Assembly: GCA_951799425.1 (NCBI GenBank)
Contig: OX637402.1
Location: 18,117,844 to 18,181,843 of the forward strand
Direction of reading: 5' to 3'
Length of the DNA stretch: 64,000 nt
Source of the DNA: Ilex aquifolium
Lineage: Eukaryota; Streptophyta; Magnoliopsida; Aquifoliales; Aquifoliaceae
Shown: piece by piece, positions 47,236 to 58,260 of the stretch
Position numbering within the stretch: position 1 is the first letter of the stretch
Layout: each line of letters starts with the position of its first letter
Made by a program: the position numbers and the translations under genes
The notes under the pieces: model-generated
Database searches by the model: none
The model's input: the letters and a program-made list of their open reading frames with translations, nothing else
Told to the model about the DNA's origin: nothing

Positions 47236-47379
47236 TGGCAGTTAAGGACGAAGCCACCCATGGCCTAAAGTGGGCACATTCCCACCCTCAATTTTTTTTT
47301 TCATATTCGATATGTATTTTTTGAAATAAAATTTAGACATAGATATTGTGTTATGCGATGTTTGAGCAGAGGTGAACGA

Positions 47380-47960
47380 TTTGAGACCTTGTTAAGAATG
47401 CTGATGGGGTTTACTGGGATATTCAATCAGAGTTTCTAGGCTCTGAGGGTTTGAACAATGGATCCTGAAGTTAATTAGCTACAAACAAAGACCAGCAGAT
47501 CAGAATTTTATAGTGATTCACCAGTTCGAAAGATTAGCTAGTCCACTCTAATGGAGTTTCTTGATCCTTGAGAGTTTTCTATTACTTGGGGGAAGAAGGT
47601 TACAGAATTACACAAGATTAATGGCACATATGCTACCTTGCCCACAATGCGAGGAATTTGATCCTTATTTATAGTATACAGTTGCATTGCGTAATTATTT
47701 TGTGTGATCTCTGCGATACTCCCGTAACCAATGCAATCTTTGCGTAATCAACGTGATCCCCTTGGGCCCGTTACTACTCATGTGTCAGGATATTTGGCCG
47801 TTAGAAGTTATATTTCTTAAGCGTGATATGACCTTCTAGAAGGTGTAAGTTGTCTCTGTCACCATTTGCATGAGGATCACGTCAGTGACAATTCCCGACC
47901 TGCGCCTCCCAAGCTGATGATCATAAGCCGAGAGTGTACACCTTATTATTGTATTATAGT
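47380..47960 (-). mobile_element. possible solo copia-type LTR
   Basis: A GC-richer block which, on the minus strand, has CTATAAATAAGGATC (TATA region, about 47662-47676) upstream of TGAATCACTATAAAATTCTG, an LTR-like promoter layout. No internal retrotransposon sequence adjoins it. Exact ends and target duplication not identified. Confidence 0.3.
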
Positions 47961-48994
47961 GATATCGATTTGGATAGACTCCTAACTAAATGATTATTAA
48001 CCTTCAAACAATGTTATTGAGACCTAATTTAAGAATCTAATGTATTGTGACATTAAACTTAATAGTGAGTCCTAATATTTAATAAACTCTACTATCCATT
48101 GAATGATCATAAATTATTGGGTCTTCTCAAATTAAATTTCAAATTAGATGTAACTAATAATAAATTTTTAAGTATTAAATATAATTTCAATAATATGAAT
48201 TTATGAACTTGTACGATCAATTGAAAAAAAAAAATTATACGTGTTAATGTACCCACCCTAAAACTTTTTTTTGGCGCCACCCCTAATGACAATAACGATA
48301 AAAAAATATATTACAAATTTCGTAAATCGCAAAGTGTGACCGCTAGTTAGATATTATATAGATTAGTTTTTGACCAAAAAAGATCTCCTGAGATAGAAAA
48401 GGACAAAAGCAAAATAAAAATAAAAGAAAAGTAGAGAAGAGAAATTACACATGTATCATATGATTAATTAAGAGAATACAATTATTGAGACAAAGTTGAG
48501 ATTAGATGGCCAGTGATTTTGGTCGGTGCGATTATGTTAATGATCCGTTTATTAGAGGCGTCCCATGTGATACGCAGAAATTGTAATATTTTTTCATCGT
48601 CACCTCTACTCCCACTCCACCGCCACCCACACCCCCCAAATCATCTTAAGATTATTGAAAAAAATATTTCCTAATGTGCTAAATTGATATTTCACAATAA
48701 TATAAATATAAAATAGTTAATAAAGATGATTAGAAATTCAAATATGAAGTAATTATCAAAAAGTTGAAAGCGAATATATTGGTCACATGTTAGAATTTAA
48801 TTGAAGGAGACTAAGTAAATAATTCCAAAATAAAAAAAAATAAAATAAAATTTGGAGAGAAAAAACTTCTTGAACACCCTCTTAAATAAAATTTCTTTAA
48901 TTTTGCTATTTAGTGTTTTAAAACGAGCATTCCATGTAAGGAAAGCATGTTAGGAATGATCAGTATAGATTTGAAGCTCCTTCTGCCTAATTAA
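47961..48994. other. AT-rich intergenic DNA
   Basis: 48010-48140 resembles the interior of the MITE at 20419 (words like GAGTCCTAATATTTAATAAA and CATTGAATGATCATAA) and may be a worn relative. Near 48340-48362 the minus strand reads TCTATATAATATCTAACTAG, a Helitron-like 5' start without a located 3' end. No gene supported. Confidence 0.35.
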
Positions 48995-49440
48995 TGTCAC
49001 AGGATTGATGTGATAACAAGATCCGATAATTCAAATTACAATGTGCCAAACTAACACGAAATTGACAATAATTGAGTGAGTTAAAGTGATAAATAAGTGA
49101 ATTTGTTAAGGGAAATATTATGTATTCCAAATTTGTAACCCAAATTTCTATCCCAAATGAAGGGGGACCGTTGGATGAGTGAATTCCATTTAAAAAAGTT
49201 GATGGGACCCACTCATCTAACGGTTCTCCTTCATTTTGGGATGTAAATTTAGGTTGCATATTTGAGATACATAGCATTGCTCATTTGTTAAACCTCAAAT
49301 AAATCGATACGAACGTGGTTAAATAATACATGAACTCGGTAAACACTAATATGAATGAATTGCTTATAAGTTGATTAAATCTTAAAATAATAAAATTTAT
49401 TCATGATACGAACCCATCACAACACGATTAATTCACAAGC
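48995..49440. mobile_element. old hAT-like element hosting a nested MITE
   Basis: Flanking sequence on both sides of the MITE at 49110 shares the AACACGA/GATACGAAC/TTGACA vocabulary of degenerate hAT elements. The right part contains CCATCACAACACGATTAATTC and the left part AACTAACACGAAATTGACA. Ends not resolved. Confidence 0.35.
49110..49282. mobile_element. MULE-type MITE family M2, copy 1, 173 bp
   Basis: Ends GGGAAATATTATGTATTCC and, inward from the right, GAGCAATGCTATGTATCTC. A central foldback is built on GGACCGTTGGATGAGTG and CACTCATCTAACGGTTCTCC. Perfect 9-bp duplication ATTTGTTAA (49101-49109 and 49283-49291). Shares its interior with the copy at 61226. Confidence 0.82.
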
Positions 49441-49472
49441 TTTAATAAAAATCGAAGCAATCTGCATCCTAA

Positions 49473-49820
49473 GAGCAACTCCAAAGGGAGTTGCCATTTT
49501 GGGGTGCCAAATTACTCATTTGTAATCTTGAACAGTGTTTTGGCATCCCTGAATTATAAATTTGCTTCAATGACAGGTGCCAAAATAGGGTGTCATTTTC
49601 ATATTTTTATTCATCAATCTATATGAATCGTTGGATCTATATTCATCAACCCATTTACAACCTCTCACTTTCTCTCTCCAGAGTTGTCAAAAATGCCACT
49701 CCAAGAGCCTTGATGTCATTTTTCAACCCTTGATGTCATCCCCATTATAGTGAAAAATTTTGAATTTAGAGTGGCATATGGGGATGCCACCCCTGATGCC
49801 ACTCCCCTTTGGAGTGGCTC
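49473..49820. mobile_element. Tourist-like (PIF/Harbinger) MITE, 348 bp
   Basis: Inverted ends: GAGCAACTCCAAAGGGAGTTG on the left, and GAGCCACTCCAAAGGGGAGTGG read inward from the right. Flanked by TAA on both sides (49470-49472 and 49821-49823), the duplication typical of PIF/Harbinger. No coding capacity. Confidence 0.8.
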
Positions 49821-50984
49821 TAAGTTAGTTGGTTCCATGGTTTAGTAGACATCGAACTTGGGTCTTGCTTGCTCTTCCAGCCCAGCCATATAAGGTGGAG
49901 CATCCGGCCTTTTCAAAGCCCAAGTACTCAATATTCATCACTTTTAATCTATGTGGCCAAACCATAAATCAGATTTTTTAAGTGCAAATTGAGACCAAGT
50001 ATATTTTCTTAATTTGTTTTAGTAATAAGGACAAACATAAATTTTTTAAGTCACTAATGACAAATACTTCAAACAATTAAGTCATTAAGTCCAAACTAAT
50101 TGTAAAACAAAAATTAATGACACAACTACCTTTTTAAACAATGCATCCCCTATCTCCCTTTCCTCTAGCAACTTCACTACCAACGGCGACAGAGTGATAT
50201 TGATCGAGTCCAAATCTGAGGTCTTGAACCCTTGGAGGTCGAGAACTAGGACATTCAATATATGAGCCACCGTGTCCGTCAGATTGATAGCGATCGCTTT
50301 ATCAGTTTCAAACTTGGCCCATTTGGCTAGCGAATCGATGATGGATTGATTTTTGAAAGATCTGTCTTTGAATTTATCTCTATTTTATTGGCCAATTGTT
50401 TTGGATTGAGGAGAAATTTGAAGATCCTCACACACACACACATTTTATGGGTTCTCGAATCTCTAGGTGTTTAGTGTTGTTGATGCCTGTGGCGATGTCA
50501 ATGGTGGTGGTGGTGTAGTTCTCTCTACTTCGTTTAGGGCGTTTGGGATTTGGGTTTGTAGTGTTAGGCTATTTGGTTAATGGGGTTGGTGTTTTATGTT
50601 GGAGAAGATATGTCTTTGAAGGGTTTAAAATAAACAAATATGTCTTTGAGGGCTGTTACTTTCTTTTTCGTTATCAAATTGTAGACGTACTGGTTAGAAA
50701 AATTAAACTTTGAATTTCATTCATGCCTTGCCAAGCAATTCAATTAAACATGGCATTCGTTGTTGGAAACACCACTGATGCATTGTTAATGTGGCTATTA
50801 TTGTAATCGTGTTGATGTCTAGTCCATTACCATTCTATGCTCCAGCCTTGCCACCTTCCATATAATCTCCATTTTCGGCCTTCGCCTTTTACACCCTACC
50901 TTATGGGCATTGTTATTACTATGATCGTATTATTGTGACAGTGACAGTTTACTGTTATTGTCCATTTTGTAATATAACTATTTA
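49821..50984. other. intergenic DNA with an unassigned open frame on the minus strand
   Basis: Minus-strand translation of about 50120-50400 gives a clean, non-repetitive frame of roughly 90 codons with LVVKLLEEREIGDALFKK near its end. It lacks an ATG that fits and I recognise no domain. It could be a gene fragment. The rest of the interval shows no structure. Confidence 0.3.
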
Positions 50985-51355
50985 TCTATATTACTATAAA
51001 ATATTAACATACTTGAAAAATATTTTTTTGCCATCTTTATCTTTCAATAATACAAGTTTGACATCCTTATCCTTCAAAATTAATTACATATTTAACCTAA
51101 TAATTGATCAACTCTACGTTTTTCTAGTGCCGTTAAAAACTCTCTTCCTTTGTTCACTTCTCTTTCTCTCTCCTGCGCATTCAATAAAGACTCTCCCTCT
51201 TTTCACCTTTTCCCTCTCCCTCACTCTCTCTTTAATGCTCCTTTAGTGGCTATATACATCTACAGGTTTCTCCCTAAATTTGTTCAAAACGAAAGTAACA
51301 ATCAAACATACAACTTGAAAATGGTGCACGTGCAATGCACGTGTGCACCAACTAG
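50985..51355 (+). mobile_element. non-autonomous Helitron, 371 bp
   Basis: The 3' end carries a perfect palindromic hairpin CACGTGCAATGCACGTG followed by TGCACCAACTAG (CTAG at 51352-51355). The proposed 5' end is TCTATATTACTATAAAATA preceded by A. The base after CTAG is A rather than T. The right end is well supported; the left end is inferred from resemblance to other Helitron starts. No coding. Confidence 0.6.
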
Positions 51356-51832
51356 ATAATATCATCTTTAACCATGACTCAAATTTTTACTCAAATTTAA
51401 ATTAACATTTGAGTAAAAAACTTGATTTAATACAAATGGCTCTAATGGACAAATTCAAATTTAAAGAAGGAGAAACTTAAATTTAAATTAGGGCAAACTT
51501 AAATTTAAATTAGAGTAAAGATAACTATTAGATCTTTAAAAGATGGTGAAATCTCATCATTAAAGATTTGAGTCTCCCTTAATTTGAGTAAAAAATTGAG
51601 TCTCCCTTAATTTGGTATAAATTGAGTCAAGGTTGGAGCAAATTTTTTATATTTTTTTACTCAAATTTAAATTTGAATTTAAATTTGAGTCAGGGTTGGA
51701 GATACACTTATTAAAGGTAAATTAGTTTTAATGTATTTAATTGTCTTTTAAGCCCCAAAAAGAATGCGCATCTTCTTGTTGACCCAAAAGTCTATAGTTG
51801 TGGACCGGCCTAAAAAAAACCCATTTTTTAAT
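51356..51832. other. AT-rich repeat with TTTAAATTTGAGT words
   Basis: Contains several copies of ACTCAAATTTAAATT in both orientations (about 51375-51700), so it may be another worn foldback element. No ends or duplication defined. Confidence 0.35.
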
Positions 51833-52907
51833 GGGTTTTTTAGGTGTTGGTACAATTTTTTAGACTTATTTAAGCAAAAGTGTATGAATAAGTTGTTTAT
51901 TCCATTAAGTACAATTTTTATAAAACTTTTTGTGTTTAGGTACAAAATTCAAATGAATTAAATTTTTTTTTACCTAAACACCCTTCCTTAATTTATGCAT
52001 TCTTAATTGACAGTTATATATCTAATCAAATATGTAAAGATTTCATTAGATTCTTTCACTACCTCTCCCCTATTTTCTCTCCATCTCTCTCTCTCTTTCC
52101 CCTTTACTTTCTCTATCTCTCCCCTATTTTCTCTCTATATCTATCATTGATAATTTATTTTATTTTCAAATATGTAAAGATTTGATTTATTTTTTCATCT
52201 CTCTCCCTTTATTTTCCGTAACCATTTCGCCCTCTCCCTATTTTCTCTCTTTATTTATATTAACATTACAACAACATAATTACACTAATCAGTTACACCA
52301 ATCAGTTACACCAATCAGTTACAATTGTCTTATAATACATCAAACAGTTATTCATGCATTCTAATAAACCAAACAGTTACACCAAACAATTACACAAATT
52401 TATAATATCAATCCAATTTGTCATTCAGTTGTTTACATAAACTTAATAGTTACATTATTTAGTATCGCGACATCGTTACACCAATCATATATATCAAATT
52501 TAGTATAATGATAAAGTCTTTTGTGTAATGATAAACCTAATTTGGTGTATATAATTGATGTAACCATGTCATGATACTAAATGATGTAACTCTTTGATTT
52601 ATGTAAATAACAAAATGACAAATTGAGTTGGTGTTGTAATTTTGTATAATTGTTTAGTATAATTGTTTAGTTTATTATAACACATGAGTAACTGTTTAGT
52701 GTATTATAGGATAATTGTAACTAATTGGTGTAACTGATTAGTATAATTGTGTTGTGTAACATTGATATAAGGAGAGAGAAAAAGGGAGAGAATAAGGAAA
52801 TAAGGGGAGAAGGAGTGAGAGAGAGAGAAAAAAAATAAGGGGAGAGAGAGATGAAAAAATTAAATCAAATCTTTACATATTTAAATTTTTTTTATCAATA
52901 TGAGAGA

Positions 52908-52939
<32 letters not shown>

Positions 52940-53124
52940 AATAGATATAGAGAAAATAAGAAAGAGAGAGTGAAAGAGTAATGAAGAGAGAGGAGAGAGA
53001 GTAATGGAGTAATAAATACCTTTTTAGTCTTTTTTCAAAAAAATGCACTTAGAGCAAAATAAGTTTTTTTAATATAGTTTAGCTAAAATAAGTCTAAATT
53101 TTTGTACCAACTTCTAAATTACCC
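51833..53124. mobile_element. foldback MULE with ~640-bp inverted repeats, 1292 bp
   Basis: The two halves are inverted copies of each other almost to the centre near 52480. Ends are GGGTTTTTTAGGTGTTGG and, inward from the right, GGGTAATTTAGAAGTTGG. Matched interior words include TTAGACTTATTT, AAATATGTAAAGATTTGATT, CAGTTACACCAAT and TTAGTATCATGACAT. Flanked by a perfect 9-bp duplication TTTTTTAAT (51824-51832 and 53125-53133), indicating a Mutator-like transposase. CT-rich and GA-rich simple repeats lie in opposite arms. No transposase. Confidence 0.88.
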
Positions 53125-53413
53125 TTTTTTAATTGGCTTTCAAATGCAATAAAAGCCCACTGGTTTGCATAGTGGCCCAATTTTCACAATTAGAATTTTT
53201 AATGGGCTTTCAATTTAACAAAGGCCCGTGTTATTTGCTAAGTGGCCCAATTACCATTTGAAGACATTTTCCCACAGTGGCTGTTCTTGCTTCGACCCCA
53301 GCTAGGGTTTCTAAGTTCGGAGAGACTGAGGTTTTGATCTGAGATTAAACCCTAGCGATAATCAAGCTAGAAGTGAGTGAGAGAGATAGAGGGAGAGAGA
53401 ATCGGGTTTAGAA

Positions 53414-56311
53414 ATGTCGTTTATGCAACAGTTTCAGACGAAGAAGAGTGTGGCGAAGCGATCCAAGAAGTACTTGGAAGAGGCGCTTTACAAGAGGCTC
53501 TTCAAAGAGGGTAGTTCTGAGGTCAGTGTTAAGCAACAGCTTAATCAATTCCTCAAGAGCTCGAAAAGAGTTTATAAATGGGAGGTTGGTCACTCCGTCA
53601 AGCTCCTCCGCCAGCGGAAGCGTTACTACCCCGCCCTCAAGGTTCTTACTTTATCCCTATGTAATTATGCTTCAATTATCTTGTAATTTGAAATTACCAA
53701 GACTATTCTGAATTGTAATTGCATCACTCGGAACCCATCGTCCTGTTCAAACGCTTTCCTGCATTGTACTTTTTGCTATGTGAATTTAGTTGATGATTTC
53801 TGCTGATGGTGAAGATTAAGTACGAGGTTAAACGAGAAAATGAAAAGATGGTCTGGGATGGAATGTAGTGGTAGTAATTTTGATGGGGGAAGTGAAAAAG
53901 GGGTTACATTTCTTTGGTGGCTTTGCATACGAGGCATGGATCTCATTATGGAACTTTAAACATGGTGACTTTGAGTCCCATAACAACTGAGAATCCATAG
54001 GACTCTGGGCAAGTTTATGCAGTTAATAACTACACGTTAAAAATTTTTAAAACCATTGCATTGACATTGGTTGAACTTCAAATGCAGTAAAATAAATCTT
54101 GATCCACCATGTGTGGAGTTCATTCTAAACATCTTGTCTCAACTAGGTCTTATTCTTTGTTGTCCTTACTTGTATGGTTTTGGGCAGCGTGGATTACGCC
54201 TGCTGGACGGATTAGGTCTAGAGCAAGAATGATAATTGGGCGTGCTTTTGGGAAGGTCATCCAGACTGAACTGAAGCAACTATTAGTTTTTTTAAAGTAT
54301 AAACATTAGTGTGTATATTGCTTGGAATTTCACCAAATTTTTCTTTGCTCTTCCTGCGTGATGTTGCATGGTGTTAATTGATCCTTACACATGTTTGCTC
54401 ATCCTGATATTTGTTGACATATCTATCCCTATTTTAGGTGATTTTGCATGGTGTTATATGTTTGTTCATCCTGGTATATTTTGTCGACATATTTATTCCT
54501 ATTTTAGGTCAAACTCCTTAAAGTTCATTTGCTGTTTCAAACATGGGAAAGGCAAACTAAGATGGTGTTATGTGAAAGTGAGTTTTTTTAGTTCTGATTA
54601 GTTTACCAAATGCTAGCGCTGGTACATATTTTCTCCTCTCATGTTGTTTCAACAAAATTTAACATGAAGGACTTCCGAAATATGTCATACTCAGGGGATT
54701 TGAATAACTTTTACTCAGTCTGTATATATCAGCTGAACATCTGTACCATATTTTTGCCTTGATATCTTGATATATTTCTGCTTTTCCTCTCTTCTGCTTT
54801 CCTGGTTTTCAAAATTTTTTTACATTCCGTCTGCTCTTTGGTTAGTCTGCTCCAGCTCTGTTGACAAATTTTTGCTTTTCCAGATCATCTTAAGTTGGAT
54901 TCCTATTTTAATATCCATATTTGGCTTTTTGCTAATGTTTTCTTCTGATTTCCCTCGGTTGGTTTTGTAACACTGTCCATTTCCTTTCTTATCTTGCTTT
55001 CTACTCTCCAGTATTTTCTAGTTCCAAGTTGTCTTGCAAACTGTAATTTATTTTTGTAACTTACAGCTATCAGAAACTATGGAGAAAAGGAATATGAACA
55101 AGACAGTTAGCGATCAAGCTATACATCTAGATCTAGTTGCCAAAACCCGAGGCATTGCTGCTGCTGAAGCTTACTTCATTGGTCTTCCCGAGTCCTCAAA
55201 GAACCATCTCACTTATGGTGCTCTTCTGAATTGTTATTGCAAGGAATTGATGACTGAAAAAGCAGAGGCTTTAGTAGAAAAGATGAAAGAACTGAAGTTA
55301 GCTTTAAGCTCCATGCCTTATAACAGCTTGATGACCTTATACACAAAAACTGGCCAGCCAGAAAAGATCCCTGCCATCATCCAAGAAATGAAGGCCTGGG
55401 ATATCATGCCAGATTCCTACACCTACAATGTCTGGATGAGGGCTCTTGCTGCTGTGGATGATATTTCTGGTGTTGAGAGAGTTATTGATGAAATGAAAAG
55501 GGATGGGCGAATTGTTGGAGATTGGACAACTTACAGTAATTTGGCATCAATTTACGTTGATGCAGGCTTATTTGAGAAAGCGGAGAAGGCACTAAAGGAA
55601 TTGGAGAAGAGAAATGCTTGCCGCGATCTCTCTGCTTACCAGTTTCTAATTACATTGTATAGTCGAACCAAAAATCTTATTGAAGTTTATCGTGTATGGC
55701 GTTCTTTGAGATTGGCTTTTCCTAAAACTGCAAACATAAGCTATCTGAATATGATTCAGGCTTTGGTTAATCTGGAAGATTTACCAGGTGCTGAGAAATG
55801 TTTCAGGGAATGGGAATCTGGCTGCTCAACTTATGATATTCGAGTGGCAAATGTCCTAATAGCTGCTTATGCCAAAGAAGGTTTATTAGAGAAAGCTGAG
55901 GAGCTCAAGGAGCGGTTCCGGAGGAGAGGGGCCAAGCCTAATGCTAAAACTTGGGAGATCTTTTTGGAATACCATTTGCAAAATGGAGAGGTTAAACAAG
56001 CAGTTGGTTGCATTGAAAATGCAATCTCAACCGGTAGAGGGGATGGTAGGAAGTGGGTCCCATCGCCTTTGATTATAGGGAAGTTGATGGATCATTTTGA
56101 GCAAAACAAAGATGTTGAGGGTGCAGAAGGTTTTCTGGATATTTTGAAGAAGGCTGTGGATGAGGTTGGGGTGGTGGTGTTTGAATCATTGTTAAGAACT
56201 TATACAGTTGCGGGGAGAACAAGTCTTACAATGCGCCGCCGTCTGAAGATGGAGAATGTGGAGTTGAGTGAGGAAGGTAAGAAGTTGCTGGATGTGGCGT
56301 GTGTGGAGTGA
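53414..56311 (+). CDS. P-class pentatricopeptide repeat protein (At1g60770-like)
   Basis: Two exons, 53414-53641 and 55067-56311, give 490 residues. The N-terminus (about 1-35) is Lys/Arg-rich with few acids, compatible with organelle (probably mitochondrial) import. From about residue 120 onward there are degenerate 35-residue PPR helical pairs, for example YNSLMTLYTKTGQPEKIPAI, YNVWMRALAAVDDISGVERV and YSNLASIYVDAGLFEKAEKA, of the plain P type with no E or DYW tail. Such proteins bind organelle RNA or ribosomes. Intron 1 is 1425 bp and its phase-0 junction is clean. The sequence is very close to Arabidopsis At1g60770, which I recall as the neighbour of an AP1M gene there too. A T-rich stretch follows the stop. 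Confidence 0.93.
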
Positions 56312-57003
56312 GTTTCGTTTTTTTTTTACAATTCTCTTGTCAAATTTGCTGTTGCTAGCATGTCAAGAAATTGATCACTTTGTTATTCTATTGATTAATA
56401 AAGTGTACCCCTCTTTGGCTCAATGGGAAGGTGAATTTTGTGATACGAAGTTGCAATTTAAATTGAGGATAGTTGGTTTGTGCTGCATGCCTGCAACTGT
56501 ATGTTTTTCTGATAAGCAGCCTGTTCTGTTTGTGCTCTTCCTGGTGGTGCTGTCTGTTTTGTGCTGATACTTTTCCCTTGGACGTATATGCCTTATGTTT
56601 CGCTGTTACATGTTCCGGGATGAATCCAAGCCTAGTCGTTGCATGGATGACTGGCTTTGATTGGACCGGAGAAGAAATTAGTAGAGGTGCACATAAGTTG
56701 GTCCGGACACTCCTAATTGCAATACCAAAAAAAAAAAAAAAAAAAAAAAAAGATGTTCCAGGATGGAAGGTCATCTTCCGGTTGAGAATTTGTTATTTGC
56801 TATCCCAAATGCACCTTTAGATTGTTTTGTTTCTGCCTTGTAATTACTTGTATCCGTGGGGCTTATAGCCAGGCACATTGGGCTATGAAGAATGATTTGC
56901 TTATTTCTGATGGTTGGTTGAATGTGGTAGACTGTTAAGCAACTGCATTAGCCGAGAGAGGAATCCCCCACCTGCAGTAGTGGCGGCAAACCGGCCAATT
57001 TGA
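56312..57003. other. 3' flank of PPR gene
   Basis: Probable 3' UTR in the first 300 bp or so. A run of more than 20 A lies at about 56728-56750, which could be the tail of a retroposed sequence. No gene supported. Confidence 0.4.
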
Positions 57004-57539
57004 CGAATTTTTTAGACGGGTCAATATTGCTGGGTGTTATTCAATTTTTAATCATTTTCAATCCGTTTAATAGACGGGTTAAAATGGATTGAATGAAACC
57101 ACTCATCCGTAAATAAATAATGAATACAATCACTAGCACTACGTATTCCAACTATAACTAGACAATGTCACGGCCTTAACAGTAAGTAAATCTATTAGTA
57201 CACAACACTTGTTTAGAAAAAGGCGAAGAACTTACTTTATTGACGAGATATAGAGCCCATCAGACCCATATCGAATTTTTTAGACGGGTCAATATTGCTG
57301 GGTGTTATTCAATTTTTAATCATTTTCAATCCGTTTAATAGACGGGTTAAAATGGATTGAATGAAACCACTCATCCGTAAATAAATAATGAATACAATAA
57401 CTAGCACTACGTATTCCAACTATAACTAGACAATGTCACGGCCTTAACAGCAAGTAAATCTATTAGTACACAACACTAGTTTAGAAAAAGGCGAAGAACT
57501 TACTTTATTGACTAGATATAGACCCCATCAGACCCATAT
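57004..57539. repeat. recent 268-bp tandem duplication
   Basis: Two adjacent copies (57004-57271 and 57272-57539) start CGAATTTTTTAGACGGGTC and stay aligned throughout, with only about five single-base differences. No coding content. Confidence 0.95.
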
Positions 57540-58260
57540 CGATTTTTTTGTTATGGATCAAGAAAAGATAGTTGTCTCATTAATATATAAAAATAGGAGA
57601 TTTTTTTTAATTCTTGATAAATTCTCTCTCTATCTCTTTTGATCTATCAAAACAGATTAAACTATGTATCAATTGATTTGAAATCTTCATCCCGGCCAGT
57701 ACCACCACCTTTGCAGCTGCAATCACCGCCACCACCATTGTTACAGTCCATGACCACCATAGTTGAAAACAAATCAGTTGGTTGATGGGTTATCCCTACG
57801 TACCCATATGGAACTTTATGGGATTCATATGAAATGGTCTTTATATCCACATGCACCCAAAAAAAAAAATGATATTTTTTAAATTAAATATATCTTATAC
57901 AAGTGATGCTCTACTTCCTCATATTCCTTTTCTAAGGTGCATGGGCCGTGTGCACATTGAACAGTCAGCCTCAAAATGTACCCATTCGTAGGGTTTGCCA
58001 GATTGCGATCAATCATATACACATACCTGTGCAGTTTCACTTGATAAACCCTGCAACGTTGTGACAAATCTGTGTCATCTTGAACCCTAAGAGGGTCCAT
58101 AACTCTGTATAGTCATATTGATTATCATGTGTGGGTACCATCTGTGTAGCATTCAGATCCAGTTGTAAGGTTTAATGCCCTATCCAAATCGTCAACTGGG
58201 TGGTTGCCAGGTGTCAGAGTGATGGTGGCATTGTCAGTCATTGTTTGTGACGGTTGGTGA
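57540..58260 (-). other. unassigned minus-strand open frames
   Basis: Three short frames read as ordinary protein: ATG at about 58241 (38 codons, MTDNATITLTPGNHP...), 58100-57879 (73 codons, with RCRVYQVKLHRYVYMIDRN) and 57856-57662 (64 codons, Gly/Cys-rich end). I recognise no family and could not link them by splice sites. They could be a small gene or gene debris. Confidence 0.3.

Noticed and set aside
48341-48362. Helitron 5' start on the minus strand
   Set aside because: TCTATATAATATC start is typical, but no matching hairpin-CTAG end was found to the left.
53448-53711. 87-codon frame overlapping PPR exon 1
   Set aside because: Out-of-frame shadow. The PPR frame carries the recognised protein and a clean splice junction.
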